DNA from: Roseateles_B sp041913905
GTDB taxonomy: Bacteria > Pseudomonadota > Gammaproteobacteria > Burkholderiales > Burkholderiaceae_C
Direction of reading: 5' to 3'
DNA: 64,000 bases
Assembly: GCA_041913905.1 (NCBI GenBank)
Contig: JAYSEK010000017.1
Coordinates: 31,914-95,913, forward strand
A model generated the notes under the pieces. It was given only the letters and a program-made list of their open reading frames with translations, did no database searches and was not told the origin of the DNA. The position numbers and the translations under genes are program-made. Numbering within the stretch: the stretch's first letter is position 1; each line of letters begins with the position of its first letter. Shown here one piece after another: positions 36,453 through 44,768 of the stretch.

Positions 36453-37246
36453 GCGAGGGCCTGCACGCGAGCCAGCGCCGGATGCAGGCGCTGCTGATGG
36501 ACGAGCTTCCCGGCGATCCCGGAGGCCTGCTGGACGCGGCCTCGGCCCGCGGCCTGGCCGTCTATCGCCATGCCTACCGCGCCCGGCTGATCGCTGCGCT
36601 GCGCGACAACTACCTCGTCCTGGTCCAGGTGATGGGGGATGAGGACTTCGACGCCCTGGCCGGCGCCTACGTCCAGGCCCAACCCTCGACGTTTGCCTCG
36701 ATCCGCTGGTACGGCCACGCCCTGGCCGACTTCATGGCGGCCGAGGCGGCGCTGGCCCACCCGGCCTTCATCGACGTGGCCCGCATGGACTGGGCGCTGC
36801 GCGGCGTCTTCGATGCCGCGGACGACGAGCCGCTGACGATCGAATCCCTGCAGCAGCTGGCCGCCGAGGACTGGCCGACGCTGCGCCTTCAGCCTCGCGC
36901 AAGCGCCCGCTGCCTGTGCTTGGACTGGGCGGTGGAACCTGCCTGGGCCGCGCTGGCCCGCCATGCGCAGCAGCGCGAGGCCGGCGCGGCAGACGAGGCG
37001 CCTGAACTGCCCGCTCCCGAGCCCTTGTGCCACCGGCTGCTGGCCTGGCGTCCGCAGCTGGAGACGCGCTGGCGCTCGCTGGAGGCGGATGAAGGGGCGT
37101 TGGTCGCGGCCGTGTTCGACGGGGCGGACTGGACCCGGCTCGGCGAGATCGCCGTTGCGCAATGGGGTGAGGCCGAGGCCGCGATGCGCTTGGTGGCCTG
37201 CCTGCAGCAGTGGGTGCAGGAGGGCTGGCTGGGCGCGCTGCCCTGA
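36449..37246 (+). CDS. bufC: BufC/HvfC-type partner protein (DUF2063)
   Basis: A 265-aa protein whose N-terminal DUF2063 domain is visible in YRHAYRARLIAALRDNY and the LVQVMGDEDFDALAGAYV segment near residues 30-70, followed by a less conserved C-terminal part. In related systems this partner (often annotated as a putative DNA-binding domain) binds the precursor for the MNIO enzyme. The start overlaps the bufB stop by four bases, so both are made together. No DoxX-type BufD follows. Confidence 0.88.
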   Translation: MSEGLHASQRRMQALLMDELPGDPGGLLDAASARGLAVYRHAYRARLIAALRDNYLVLVQVMGDEDFDALAGAYVQAQPSTFASIRWYGHALADFMAAEAALAHPAFIDVARMDWALRGVFDAADDEPLTIESLQQLAAEDWPTLRLQPRASARCLCLDWAVEPAWAALARHAQQREAGAADEAPELPAPEPLCHRLLAWRPQLETRWRSLEADEGALVAAVFDGADWTRLGEIAVAQWGEAEAAMRLVACLQQWVQEGWLGALP

Positions 37247-37336
37247 TCGCGGCGACGGGCAGCGGCAATGCCTGAGCCCTGGCAGGGGGCTTGCCGCGGG
37301 GGCATGATGCGGTCCACCGATGTCTCAAGGACGACC

Positions 37337-37885
37337 ATGCGCGCTCCCACCCCATTCCTGGCTGCTGCCCTGCTGGGCCTGTCAACGTTGCTTGCCAGCC
37401 CTGCCCACGCCGCCCTCAAACCCGGCGACGCCGCCCCGGACTTCAGCGCCGAAGCCGCCCTGGCCGGCGAACCCTACCGCTTCCAGCTGGCCGAAGCCCT
37501 GAAGAAGGGGCCGGTGGTGCTGTACTTCTATCCCAAGGCCTTTACCAGCGGCTGCACCGTCGAGGCGCACCAGTTCGCCGAGGCCACACCGAAGTTCCAG
37601 GCCCTGGGCGTGACGGTGATCGGCATCTCCAACGACGACATCGCGACCCTCAAGCGCTTCAGCGTGGAGGCCTGCCGCAAGCAGTTCGCCGTCGCGGCGG
37701 ATGCGGGCGCGAAGGTCATGAAGGCCTATGACGCCAAGCTGCTGCTGATGCCGGACACGGCCGACCGCATCTCCTACTTCATCGTGCCGCCGGGCCGCAT
37801 CGCCGCCGTGCACGCCAAGCTCAGCGCGGACGGCCATGTGGAGGCCATGATGAAGGCCGCCGAGGCCTGGAAGGCCGGCCGTTGA
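37337..37885 (+). CDS. Periplasmic peroxiredoxin (BCP/AhpC-TSA type)
   Basis: A 182-aa thioredoxin-fold peroxidase with a Sec signal ending at AHAAL (about residue 21). The peroxidatic Cys is in FTSGCTVEA near residue 71. The usual resolving Cys five residues later is absent (His-Gln there); a Cys in VEACRKQF near 112 may replace it. AAGGACG precedes the ATG. The gene lies 90 bases after bufC and overlaps the next lipoprotein gene, so it may be read with the bufferin operon. Confidence 0.85.
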   Translation: MRAPTPFLAAALLGLSTLLASPAHAALKPGDAAPDFSAEAALAGEPYRFQLAEALKKGPVVLYFYPKAFTSGCTVEAHQFAEATPKFQALGVTVIGISNDDIATLKRFSVEACRKQFAVAADAGAKVMKAYDAKLLLMPDTADRISYFIVPPGRIAAVHAKLSADGHVEAMMKAAEAWKAGR

Positions 37886-38664
37886 AGATCGCCCGGCGCG
37901 CGCTGCTGGGGGCCGCCGCCGTGGCCCTGCTGTCGGCGGGCTGCGCGCTGCGGCCCGCCTCGACGGCACCGGCCACGCCGAAGGAGGCCGCCGCCGGCCT
38001 GGCGCCGCCGCCCGAGGAGGGCCTGCTGTGGCAGCTGGACCCGGCCGTTTCGCTGCTGCAGGTGCTGGCCTTCCGCCAGGGCGCGCTGGCGGCGCTGGGT
38101 CACAACCATGTGCTGACGGCGCCGCGCCTGCAGGGCTGGCTCCAGCTTCCCGATGGCGCTGCCGATCCCTTGCAGCTGCAGGCCGCGCAGCTGGCGCAGG
38201 CCCGCTTTGCCCTGGCGCTGCGCCTGGACGAGCTGCTGCTGGACGATCCCCTGCAGCGGGCCCGCCTGGGCCCGGCCTTCGCCACCGTCCCCAGTGCCGA
38301 GGCCATCGCCGCGACGCGGGCGAATTTGCTGGGCGAGTCCATGCTCGACGCCGCGCGCCACCCCTGGCTGCGCGTGAATTCGCTTCGGCTGCAGGGCGAG
38401 GGCACGCAGGTGCTGGCCGAGATCGAGCTGGACTGGCACGGGCAGCAGCGGCGCCTGCTGCTGCCGCTGCTGCTGTCGATGCTGGCGGCAGACGGGGGTC
38501 AGGTCTTGCGCGTGCAGGGGCAGCTGGCCTTGCGCTTGACGGATTTCGGCATCCAGCCCTTGAGCCTGCTGGGCGGGCTGCTGGCGGTGCAGGACGGCGT
38601 CGTGGTCCGGCTGGACCTGCGGCTGGTGGAGCGCGCCGGCCAGTCCCTGCGCGCCGGGCGCTGA
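37882..38664 (+). CDS. YceI-like lipoprotein
   Basis: A 260-aa protein starting with TTG inside the stop of the peroxiredoxin gene (TTGA overlap). The signal ends in a lipobox SAGC near residue 22. The body shows the YceI lipocalin-like pattern (LGHNHVLTA near 75 and a long beta-rich remainder), a fold that binds isoprenoid or amphiphilic ligands. A motif copy in reverse orientation (GGGGTCAGGTCTTGC) lies within it at 38495. Coupling to a peroxiredoxin suggests a role in periplasmic oxidative defence; this is inference. Confidence 0.75.
   Translation: MKIARRALLGAAAVALLSAGCALRPASTAPATPKEAAAGLAPPPEEGLLWQLDPAVSLLQVLAFRQGALAALGHNHVLTAPRLQGWLQLPDGAADPLQLQAAQLAQARFALALRLDELLLDDPLQRARLGPAFATVPSAEAIAATRANLLGESMLDAARHPWLRVNSLRLQGEGTQVLAEIELDWHGQQRRLLLPLLLSMLAADGGQVLRVQGQLALRLTDFGIQPLSLLGGLLAVQDGVVVRLDLRLVERAGQSLRAGR
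38495..38509 (-). repeat. Dispersed 15-base motif, exact copy in reverse to the gene
   Basis: The plus strand reads GGGGTCAGGTCTTGC, inside the YceI-like gene. Of the six close copies in this window, it is the only one that runs opposite to transcription. Confidence 0.5.
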
Positions 38665-38691
38665 GACGCGGATGATGGGCTGGGCAGCAGC

Positions 38692-38708
38692 CTTAAGTCC
38701 TTGCTAAG
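38692..38708 (+). promoter_or_regulatory. PmrA/QseB-like tandem box before lepB
   Basis: CTTAAG, five bases, then GCTAAG. This matches the tandem half-site layout bound by OmpR-family regulators of the PmrA/QseB type, with one mismatch in the second half. It lies 43 bases before the lepB start, a suitable place for activation. Confidence 0.35.
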
Positions 38709-38750
38709 TCCAGCGCGCGATGCTGGCGTCCCCTCACCTGGAGACGCCCC

Positions 38751-39431
38751 ATGAAAGTGCCAGCGAAGCAGTGGCTCAAGGACAACCGCGGCTTTCTCAT
38801 CTTCCTGTTGTGCTTCGGCTTTTTCCGCACGGCGATCGCCGACTGGAACCCGATTCCCAGCGGCTCGATGCGGCCCAATGTGCTGGAGGGCGACGTGGTG
38901 CTGGTCAACCGCCTGGCCTACGACTTCAAGCTGCCGCTGAGCCAGGTGGTCCTGGCCCGGCTGGGCGAGCCGCAGCGCGGGGACATCATCACCTTCAGCT
39001 CGCCCGTCGACGGCACGCGCCTGATCAAGCGCGTGGTGGCGGTGGGAGGCGATGTGGTCGAGATGCACGACGAGCGGCTCTACATCAACGGCGAGGCCGC
39101 GCAGTACGAAGGCGAGACGCGGGTGCTGGAGCCGGTAGCCGGCCTGAGCGACTGGCCCGCCCGCCGCGTGCAGGAGCGCGTGGGCGGCCAGAGCCGCCAG
39201 GTGCAGTGGCTGGACGGCGTGAACGCGCGCTCCAGCTTCGCGCCGATCACCGTGCCGGCCGGGCAGCTGATGGTGCTGGGCGACAACCGCGACAACAGCG
39301 CGGATTCCCGCTACATCGGCCTGGTGCCGCGCGAGGCGGTGATCGGGCGGGCGCATCACATCCTGGCTTCGGCGGACATCGAAGGGATCTGGACGCCGAG
39401 GTTCGAGCGCTTCGGCATGGCCTTGCGCTGA
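38751..39431 (+). CDS. lepB: Signal peptidase I
   Basis: A 226-aa membrane serine-lysine peptidase that removes Sec signal peptides. The catalytic Ser is in PSGSMRP near residue 38, the Lys in RLIKRVVAVGG near 91, and the LGDNRDNSADSR box near 178 is intact. It has a single N-terminal helix, so it is shorter than the two-helix LepB found with lepA-rnc. Standing alone behind a PmrA-like box, it is probably a second, regulated signal peptidase. Confidence 0.92.
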   Translation: MKVPAKQWLKDNRGFLIFLLCFGFFRTAIADWNPIPSGSMRPNVLEGDVVLVNRLAYDFKLPLSQVVLARLGEPQRGDIITFSSPVDGTRLIKRVVAVGGDVVEMHDERLYINGEAAQYEGETRVLEPVAGLSDWPARRVQERVGGQSRQVQWLDGVNARSSFAPITVPAGQLMVLGDNRDNSADSRYIGLVPREAVIGRAHHILASADIEGIWTPRFERFGMALR

Positions 39432-39477
39432 ACGCCGCCGGCGTCGCGGCGGCTGGCTTCCCGGCGGCAAGGTGCCG

Positions 39478-40602
39478 TCAGGGCGTGGGCGTGAGCAGGA
39501 ACGCCCGCTGCTTGCCGTCGATGGTGCCCGTGCCCGCCAGCTGACCTGCGTCGTTGAGGTACAGACGGTTGGGGTCGACGTTGGACAGTCCGGGCACAAG
39601 GGTGTTCACGTTGAGCATCACGCCGTTGGCAAAGAGAAAGGGCTGCCGGCTGCCATTGGCCAGCGTGGAGTGGCCGACCACCTGCCCCAAGGCATTGACG
39701 CCCAGGGCCGTGCTGCTGGTGCCGCCCAGGGTGCCCAGGTCCACCATGCGGGTGCCGTCATGCAAGAAGGCATGCAGCTGGTTCGCCGCCGTGCGCGCCG
39801 CGCCGGCCACCTGCCCGCGCCGGTTGATCGCGTAAGCCACGCTGCTGCTGCCGCCCAGCGTTCCCAGGTCGACCATGCCGCGGCCGTCGAACACGAAGGC
39901 GTGGCTGGGCCCGGCGCTCGTGCTGCTGCCGCCGGCGACCTGCCCCGCTTCGTTGACGGCCAGCGCCTGGCAGGCCCGACCCCCCAGCGTGCCTGGATCG
40001 ACCAGGCCGCCGCCCGTGGACAGGAAGCAGCGCGGCGTTCCTGAGGCGTCGTGGGCGACGCCCACGACCAGCCCGGCCTGGTTGAGGCCGTAGGCATAGC
40101 TGTACTGGCCGCCGAAGGTGCCCAGGTCCCGCATGCCCGAGGCCGTGGCGAGGAAGGCATGGTCCTTCTCATCGGGTGTCCGGGCGTAGCCGGCCACCTG
40201 GCCACTGTCGTTGACGGCCACCGCGTTGCTGAAGCTGCCGCCCAAGGTGCCCAGGTCGTAAGCCTGAGCACCGCTCAACAGGGTGGCATCGAGCCGTTGC
40301 CCGTCGACGCTCATCACATTGCCTGCCACGACGCCGTTCGTACTCAGGGCCAATGCGCGCCCAACCCGTGTGCTGAGCACCGTGGCCACGCCGCCGCTCC
40401 AGCGCACCGGATAGGGCGTGCCATCGGCCGCCTCGGCATAGCCCACCACCTGCCCGGCGTTGTTGAGGCCGTCAGCCGCGCTGCTGGCGCCGCCCAGGGT
40501 GCCCAGATCGGTCAGCCTCCAGCCGGCCGACATCGCGGGAGCGCTCCACAGCGAGGTCGCCAGGCAGGCCGTCAGCAGGTGCAGAAAGTGCTTCTTCGTC
40601 AT
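39478..40602 (-). CDS. Secreted HAF-repeat protein
   Basis: A 374-aa protein with a signal peptide ending near SAGW (about residue 27). It consists of six clear copies of a roughly 45-residue repeat, each beginning DLGTLGG (one DLGTFGG, one DPGTLGG) and ending in N-x-x-GQV-(V/A)-G, plus a worn seventh. This is the HAF repeat, probably a beta-propeller. The start at 40602 has AAGGAC upstream; open frame continues further but without signal-like sequence. It is divergent from the Kelch-like gene. Function unknown. Confidence 0.82.
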   Translation of the reverse strand: MTKKHFLHLLTACLATSLWSAPAMSAGWRLTDLGTLGGASSAADGLNNAGQVVGYAEAADGTPYPVRWSGGVATVLSTRVGRALALSTNGVVAGNVMSVDGQRLDATLLSGAQAYDLGTLGGSFSNAVAVNDSGQVAGYARTPDEKDHAFLATASGMRDLGTFGGQYSYAYGLNQAGLVVGVAHDASGTPRCFLSTGGGLVDPGTLGGRACQALAVNEAGQVAGGSSTSAGPSHAFVFDGRGMVDLGTLGGSSSVAYAINRRGQVAGAARTAANQLHAFLHDGTRMVDLGTLGGTSSTALGVNALGQVVGHSTLANGSRQPFLFANGVMLNVNTLVPGLSNVDPNRLYLNDAGQLAGTGTIDGKQRAFLLTPTP

Positions 40603-40992
40603 GACAAGTCCTTGTTGAGTGTTCCTGAGGCCGCTGGCCCCTTTGCTCATGCAAGAAGGGCAGCGGTTCAGCACAGTGTCAGCGGTGGGTAGCTCATGGC
40701 GTGAGCCAGCAAGAGGCCCGGGTCGTAACAGATCCATTCGATGCCGCCGAATCACGCCGCAGTTGGACGGAATCCAGCCCTCGCACCGCCGGGTTGCTGT
40801 TCGCCCGGGCGAGTGGAAATTCCCCTCCATCTTGTGCGAACAACGACGTTCAGACCTTGGTCATAAAAGGTTATGAAAGCGCCCATAAAGTCGCCGCCGC
40901 ACGCCGACGCATCCGGCGGCGTGCCAAGTGGTTCCCCACAAGGGAACTGTCGCAATGAAGAAGTAACGGCCTTGCGCCATTGACATCGAGCT
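40603..40992. other. 390-base region between two divergent secreted-protein genes
   Basis: No gene is seen. It holds two inverted repeats that could be operators: TCATAA-AAGG-TTATGA (40861-40876) and GTTCCC-CACAA-GGGAAC (40931-40947), both on the side of the Kelch-like gene. Local AT content rises around the first repeat, as expected for a promoter. Confidence 0.45.
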
Positions 40993-42144
40993 ATGAAGAA
41001 TCAAACGAAAACTGTCCAACGGGGATTCGCGCTGGGCTTGCTGGCCGCCGCCATGCTGGCCTCGACCGCATCGCAGGCGGCCGCCACGGCTGATCAGGCG
41101 GATGCACATGCGGCGGCCGCACTGAGTGCGGTCGCCACCATCAAGCTGAACATCGCGCGCAGCCAGGGCCACACGGTGACCTCGCTCAACGACGGCCGTC
41201 TGCTGGTGCTCGGGGGCAGCAGCGACAACGCGGCGACCGCGGCCGCGGAGCTCATCGATCCGCGCAGCGGCCGGGTCGAGCAGCTGAGCAGCATGGTGCA
41301 GGCGCGCCAGGGCCACACGGCCACGCTGCTGGCGGATGGGCGTGTGCTGGTGGCCGGCGGAGACCTGGGCACCGGCCGCGTACTGGCCATGAGCACGGCC
41401 GAGATCTTCGATCCCAAGAGCAAGACCTTCCAGGCTGTGGCCACCCCCATGTTGGTCGCGCGCTCGCACCATACGGCCACGCTGCTGAAGAACGGCAAGG
41501 TGCTGATCGCCGGCGGGCAGGGTGCCCGGCAAGGCACGGTCACGTTCTCGGCCGAGCTTTTCGACCCGGTCAGCGGCAAGTTCGAAAGCCTGGGCGCGCA
41601 GCGTCTGGTGGCGCCGCGCACCTATCACACTGCCACGCTGCTGGATTCCGGCCAGGTGCTGATCGTGGGTGGCACCGACTGGCAGACGCCCCGGGCGCCC
41701 AGCTCGGCCGAGCTGTACGACCCGGTGGAGAACAGCTTCACGCTGCTGGAATCCACGCTGTCGGCCCGCAATGAAATGCCGCAGACGGTCAAGCTGACCT
41801 CGGGGCATGTGATGGTGCTGAACGGCCAGGGGGCCGATGTGTTCGACCCCCTCACCAAGACCTTCACGGCGATGCCAGGGCCTTTGAAGGCACGCAACTA
41901 CGAGGCGGTCACAGCCCTGTTCGATGGCGGTGCCCTGGTGCTGGGCGGCCTGAGTGGCGACACCATCACGGCCTCGGTGGAACGCTACGACGCGCTTCGC
42001 GGCAGCTTCCGGGCCGCCGGCCGGCTGGCCAAGGAGCGTGCCTGGGGCGTGGCGACGCTGACCCGCACGGGCGCGGTGTTCGTCATCGGCGGGGTTGACG
42101 GCTCCAATGCCGGCATCCGCGACGTGGCGGTCTACCGGCCCTGA
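40993..42144 (+). CDS. Exported Kelch-like beta-propeller protein
   Basis: A 383-aa protein with a Sec signal (cleavage near SQAAA, residue 30). The body has about six repeats of the Kelch/galactose-oxidase kind, each with GHTATLLxDGRVLVAGG-like and AELYDP-like segments. No enzyme domain is attached. Together with the divergent HAF protein it may be a pair of surface or periplasmic propellers. A strong hairpin at 42183 follows. Confidence 0.85.
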   Translation: MKNQTKTVQRGFALGLLAAAMLASTASQAAATADQADAHAAAALSAVATIKLNIARSQGHTVTSLNDGRLLVLGGSSDNAATAAAELIDPRSGRVEQLSSMVQARQGHTATLLADGRVLVAGGDLGTGRVLAMSTAEIFDPKSKTFQAVATPMLVARSHHTATLLKNGKVLIAGGQGARQGTVTFSAELFDPVSGKFESLGAQRLVAPRTYHTATLLDSGQVLIVGGTDWQTPRAPSSAELYDPVENSFTLLESTLSARNEMPQTVKLTSGHVMVLNGQGADVFDPLTKTFTAMPGPLKARNYEAVTALFDGGALVLGGLSGDTITASVERYDALRGSFRAAGRLAKERAWGVATLTRTGAVFVIGGVDGSNAGIRDVAVYRP

Positions 42145-42182
42145 GCGGCCAATCCTGAGGCCCGGGTGGCCTCGCACTGATG

Positions 42183-42210
42183 ACAAGGGCGCCCCGCCGG
42201 GCGCCCTTGT
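42183..42210. terminator. Terminator-like hairpin after the Kelch-like gene
   Basis: An 11-bp stem ACAAGGGCGCC/GGCGCCCTTGT with a 6-base loop. No T-run follows on either strand, so it may act with Rho. Its core is nearly the same as that of the hairpin at 42588. Confidence 0.5.
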
Positions 42211-42237
42211 CCTTGGGCCTTGAGGGCGCGACGCAGC

Positions 42238-42543
42238 GGCGCCTGCATGGTCTGGAGCGAGGCCATCAACGTGATGCTCGTCTCACACGCCAAGTGGCGG
42301 ACCTTCACCCAGCGCCCCTTTCCGCCGGCCGGTTCCTGCGACCACATGCTCTCGCTGGTCCTGGAAAGCCGGGCCGCCGTCGACGCGATGAACGAGGCGG
42401 CGGCCGCGCACGGTGGCACGGCCGACGTGAACCCCATGGAGGACCACGGCTTCATGGTCACCCGCGACCTGGCCGACCCGGACGGGCACATGTGGGCCGC
42501 GCTCTGGATGGATCCGAGCGCGATGTCGGGCGCCAGCCACTAG
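42238..42543 (+). pseudogene. 5'-truncated VOC (glyoxalase-like) gene remnant
   Basis: The frame translates to the last two thirds of a VOC-family dioxygenase/glyoxalase-like protein: ACMVWSEAINVMLVSH, HMLSLVLESRAAVDAM, HGFMVTRDLADPDGHMWAALWMDP. Full-length members have about 45 more residues before the first of these, including the first beta-alpha module; here they are replaced by the preceding hairpin region. An ATG at 42247 could start a 98-aa product, but it would lack half of the metal and substrate site. I see no frameshift in what remains. Confidence 0.6.
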
Positions 42544-42579
42544 GCGAGGGGCTCGGGCCCAGCGCCTGAGCCCTCCCAT

Positions 42580-42609
42580 GAAGAAGAAGGGCGCCCCGCG
42601 GGGCGCCCT
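42580..42609 (-). terminator. Terminator of the OPT transporter gene
   Basis: On the minus strand a perfect stem AGGGCGCCCC/GGGGCGCCCT (42588-42609) is followed by CTTCTTCTT. It lies about 20 bases after the OPT stop codon. Confidence 0.7.
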
Positions 42610-42625
42610 CTGCATGGCTGGAGGC

Positions 42626-42640
42626 GGGGTCAGGTCTTGC
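42626..42640 (-). repeat. Dispersed 15-base motif, exact copy at gene end
   Basis: The coding strand reads GCAAGACCTGACCCC; its TGA is the stop codon of the OPT gene, as at 30500. Confidence 0.5.
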
Positions 42641-44633
42641 CATTCACGCCCAGCAGCCGGCGGTACATCAGGAACGCCAGCCCTGCGAATGCCAGGCCGC
42701 CCAGCCACTTGCTGGCCGTGTGGAAGCTGTCGCCCACCAGGGCCAGCGGCTCGCCCTGGCCGGAGAAGACCACGATGGCGGCCAGGATCACGCCGATCAG
42801 GCTTTCGCCCACGATCATGCCGGAGGCCAGCAGCACGCCCAGCTGCTTGGTGGCTTCGGGCTTGGCTTTGCCGTCGGCGCGGCGGTCGAAGTACCAGCCG
42901 GCGATGGCGCCCACCACGATCATCAGCGTGCTGTTGAGCGGCAGGTAGATGCCCAGGCCGATGGCCAGCGGCGGCAGGTAGGCCTTGCCGGAACTGGAGC
43001 GCTTGAGCACTTCGTCCACCAGGATGGCGGTGACGCCGATCAGCGCGCCGATGCCGATCAGGTTCCAGTTCAGGTCGCCCTGGATCACGCCCTTGGCCAG
43101 GGCCGAGATCAGTGCGGCCTGCGGCGCGGCCAGCGCGGTCGCCGGATTGGCACCGGGCGCGCCGGCGAAGCCGTAGGCCTTGTTCAGCAGGTCCAGCACC
43201 GGCGGGATCACCACTGCGCCGGCCAGCACGCCGATGATCAGCGCCACCTGCTGGCGCCAGGGCGTGGCGTCCACCAGCTGGCCGGTCTTCAGGTCCTGCA
43301 GGTTGTCGTTGGAGATGGTGGCCACGGCGAACACCACCGCAGTCACGAAGAGGGCGAAGGCCACCAGGGCCTGGCCGGCAGACGCCGGCAGCAGGGGCTT
43401 GACGGTGAAGGTCAGCATCAGCGCGATGCCCAGCACCACCAGGATGCCCACGCCGGACAGCGGGCTGTTGGACGAGCCGATCAGGCCGGCCATGTAGCCG
43501 CACACGGCCGCGACGAAGAAGCTCATCAGCACCACATAGACCAGGCCGCCGACGACCAGCAGCGCCATGTGGTCGCCCAGGCCGGCGCCGCCGATGAAGT
43601 GTGACAGCATGAAGCCGATGGGCACGAGGCAGGCGGCGGTGATCAGGCCGACGGTGCCGATGGGGATGTCGCGTTCGGTGCGCGGCAGGCTGGCGCCCTG
43701 GCCGGCCTTGCGCACCTTGTTGGCCATCAGCGCGCCGTGCAGGCCGTCGAACACCGGGCGGGCCAGCTTCAGCAGGGTCCAGATCGCAGCCACGCCGATG
43801 GCGCCGGCGCCGACGAAGCGGACCTGCTTGCTCCAGACCGTCCGCGCGATGTCCTGCACCGCGCCGCTGCCCTCGACCAGGCCGCTGAGGTAGGGCACTG
43901 CCACCCCCCAGGCGATCAGGGCGCCGACGAGGATGGCCAGGCCCACCCACAGGCCCACCAGGTGGCCCACGGCCAGCAGGGCGAAGCTGAGGTTGAAGTC
44001 ATAGCCACTGGCGCTGTTGGAGTTGCCGGAGACGCGGAAGTAGTCGGCGATCTTGTCGGCGAAGACCTTGGTGGCGATCACCACCGCGAAGCCGGCAGAC
44101 ACCAGCGAGCCCATCAGCAGCGCGGCCAGGCCCTGGCGGCTGCTCTCGCCGGCGGCCTCGCCGTCGGCATGGCCTACCTTCAACACCTCCGCGCAGGCCA
44201 CGCCTTCGGGGTAGGGCAGGGGCGAGTTGGTGACCAGGGCGCGGCGCAGGGGGATGGAGTACATCACGCCCAGCACGCCGCCCAGCGCGCAGATGGTGAC
44301 CGAGACCCAGTAGGGGAAGCCGGTCCACCAGCCGATCATCACCAGGCCGGGCAGCACGAAGATGATGGAGGACAGCGTGCCCGCCGAGGAGGCGATGGTC
44401 TGCACGATGTTGGTCTCGCCGATCGAGCCCTGGGCGAAGCGCCGCAGCAGGGCCATGGAGATCACGGCGGCGGGGATGGAGGTCGCGAAGGTCAGGCCGG
44501 CCTTGAGGCCGAAGTAGACGTTGGCGGCGGTGAAGACCAGGGTGATGAGAATGCCCAGCACGATGCCGCGCAGGGTCAGTTCATTCCCCAGGGGGATGTC
44601 GGTGTGGGTCGTGGGTGTCTGAGGCGAGCTCAT
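42630..44633 (-). CDS. OPT family oligopeptide transporter
   Basis: A 667-aa inner-membrane protein with about 15 hydrophobic helices. The N-terminal ELTLRGIVLGILITLVFTAANVYFGLK region (read in parts) and the FATSIPAAVISMALLRRF segment are diagnostic for the OPT family, which takes up small peptides, glutathione or metal-siderophore complexes by proton symport. The length is normal for bacterial members. The stop codon lies in a dispersed-motif copy and a terminator follows. The substrate is unknown. Confidence 0.92.
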   Translation of the reverse strand: MSSPQTPTTHTDIPLGNELTLRGIVLGILITLVFTAANVYFGLKAGLTFATSIPAAVISMALLRRFAQGSIGETNIVQTIASSAGTLSSIIFVLPGLVMIGWWTGFPYWVSVTICALGGVLGVMYSIPLRRALVTNSPLPYPEGVACAEVLKVGHADGEAAGESSRQGLAALLMGSLVSAGFAVVIATKVFADKIADYFRVSGNSNSASGYDFNLSFALLAVGHLVGLWVGLAILVGALIAWGVAVPYLSGLVEGSGAVQDIARTVWSKQVRFVGAGAIGVAAIWTLLKLARPVFDGLHGALMANKVRKAGQGASLPRTERDIPIGTVGLITAACLVPIGFMLSHFIGGAGLGDHMALLVVGGLVYVVLMSFFVAAVCGYMAGLIGSSNSPLSGVGILVVLGIALMLTFTVKPLLPASAGQALVAFALFVTAVVFAVATISNDNLQDLKTGQLVDATPWRQQVALIIGVLAGAVVIPPVLDLLNKAYGFAGAPGANPATALAAPQAALISALAKGVIQGDLNWNLIGIGALIGVTAILVDEVLKRSSSGKAYLPPLAIGLGIYLPLNSTLMIVVGAIAGWYFDRRADGKAKPEATKQLGVLLASGMIVGESLIGVILAAIVVFSGQGEPLALVGDSFHTASKWLGGLAFAGLAFLMYRRLLGVNGKT

Positions 44634-44768
44634 GGCACGGCTTCCTTGTAGGCGTTAGGCGGACCGTCGGTCAGGACGGTCCTCGGAAGCCGGCATCATC
44701 GCCGGAGCCGGCGCGGCCGGGATCGGGTCGACTACGGGGTGGGCGCCATCCGCCCCAAAAGGCCGGCC

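Noticed and set aside
39478..40602. HAF repeats read as a DNA repeat or CRISPR array
   Set aside because: The repetition is at protein level inside a gene with signal peptide; the DNA units diverge and there are no spacers.
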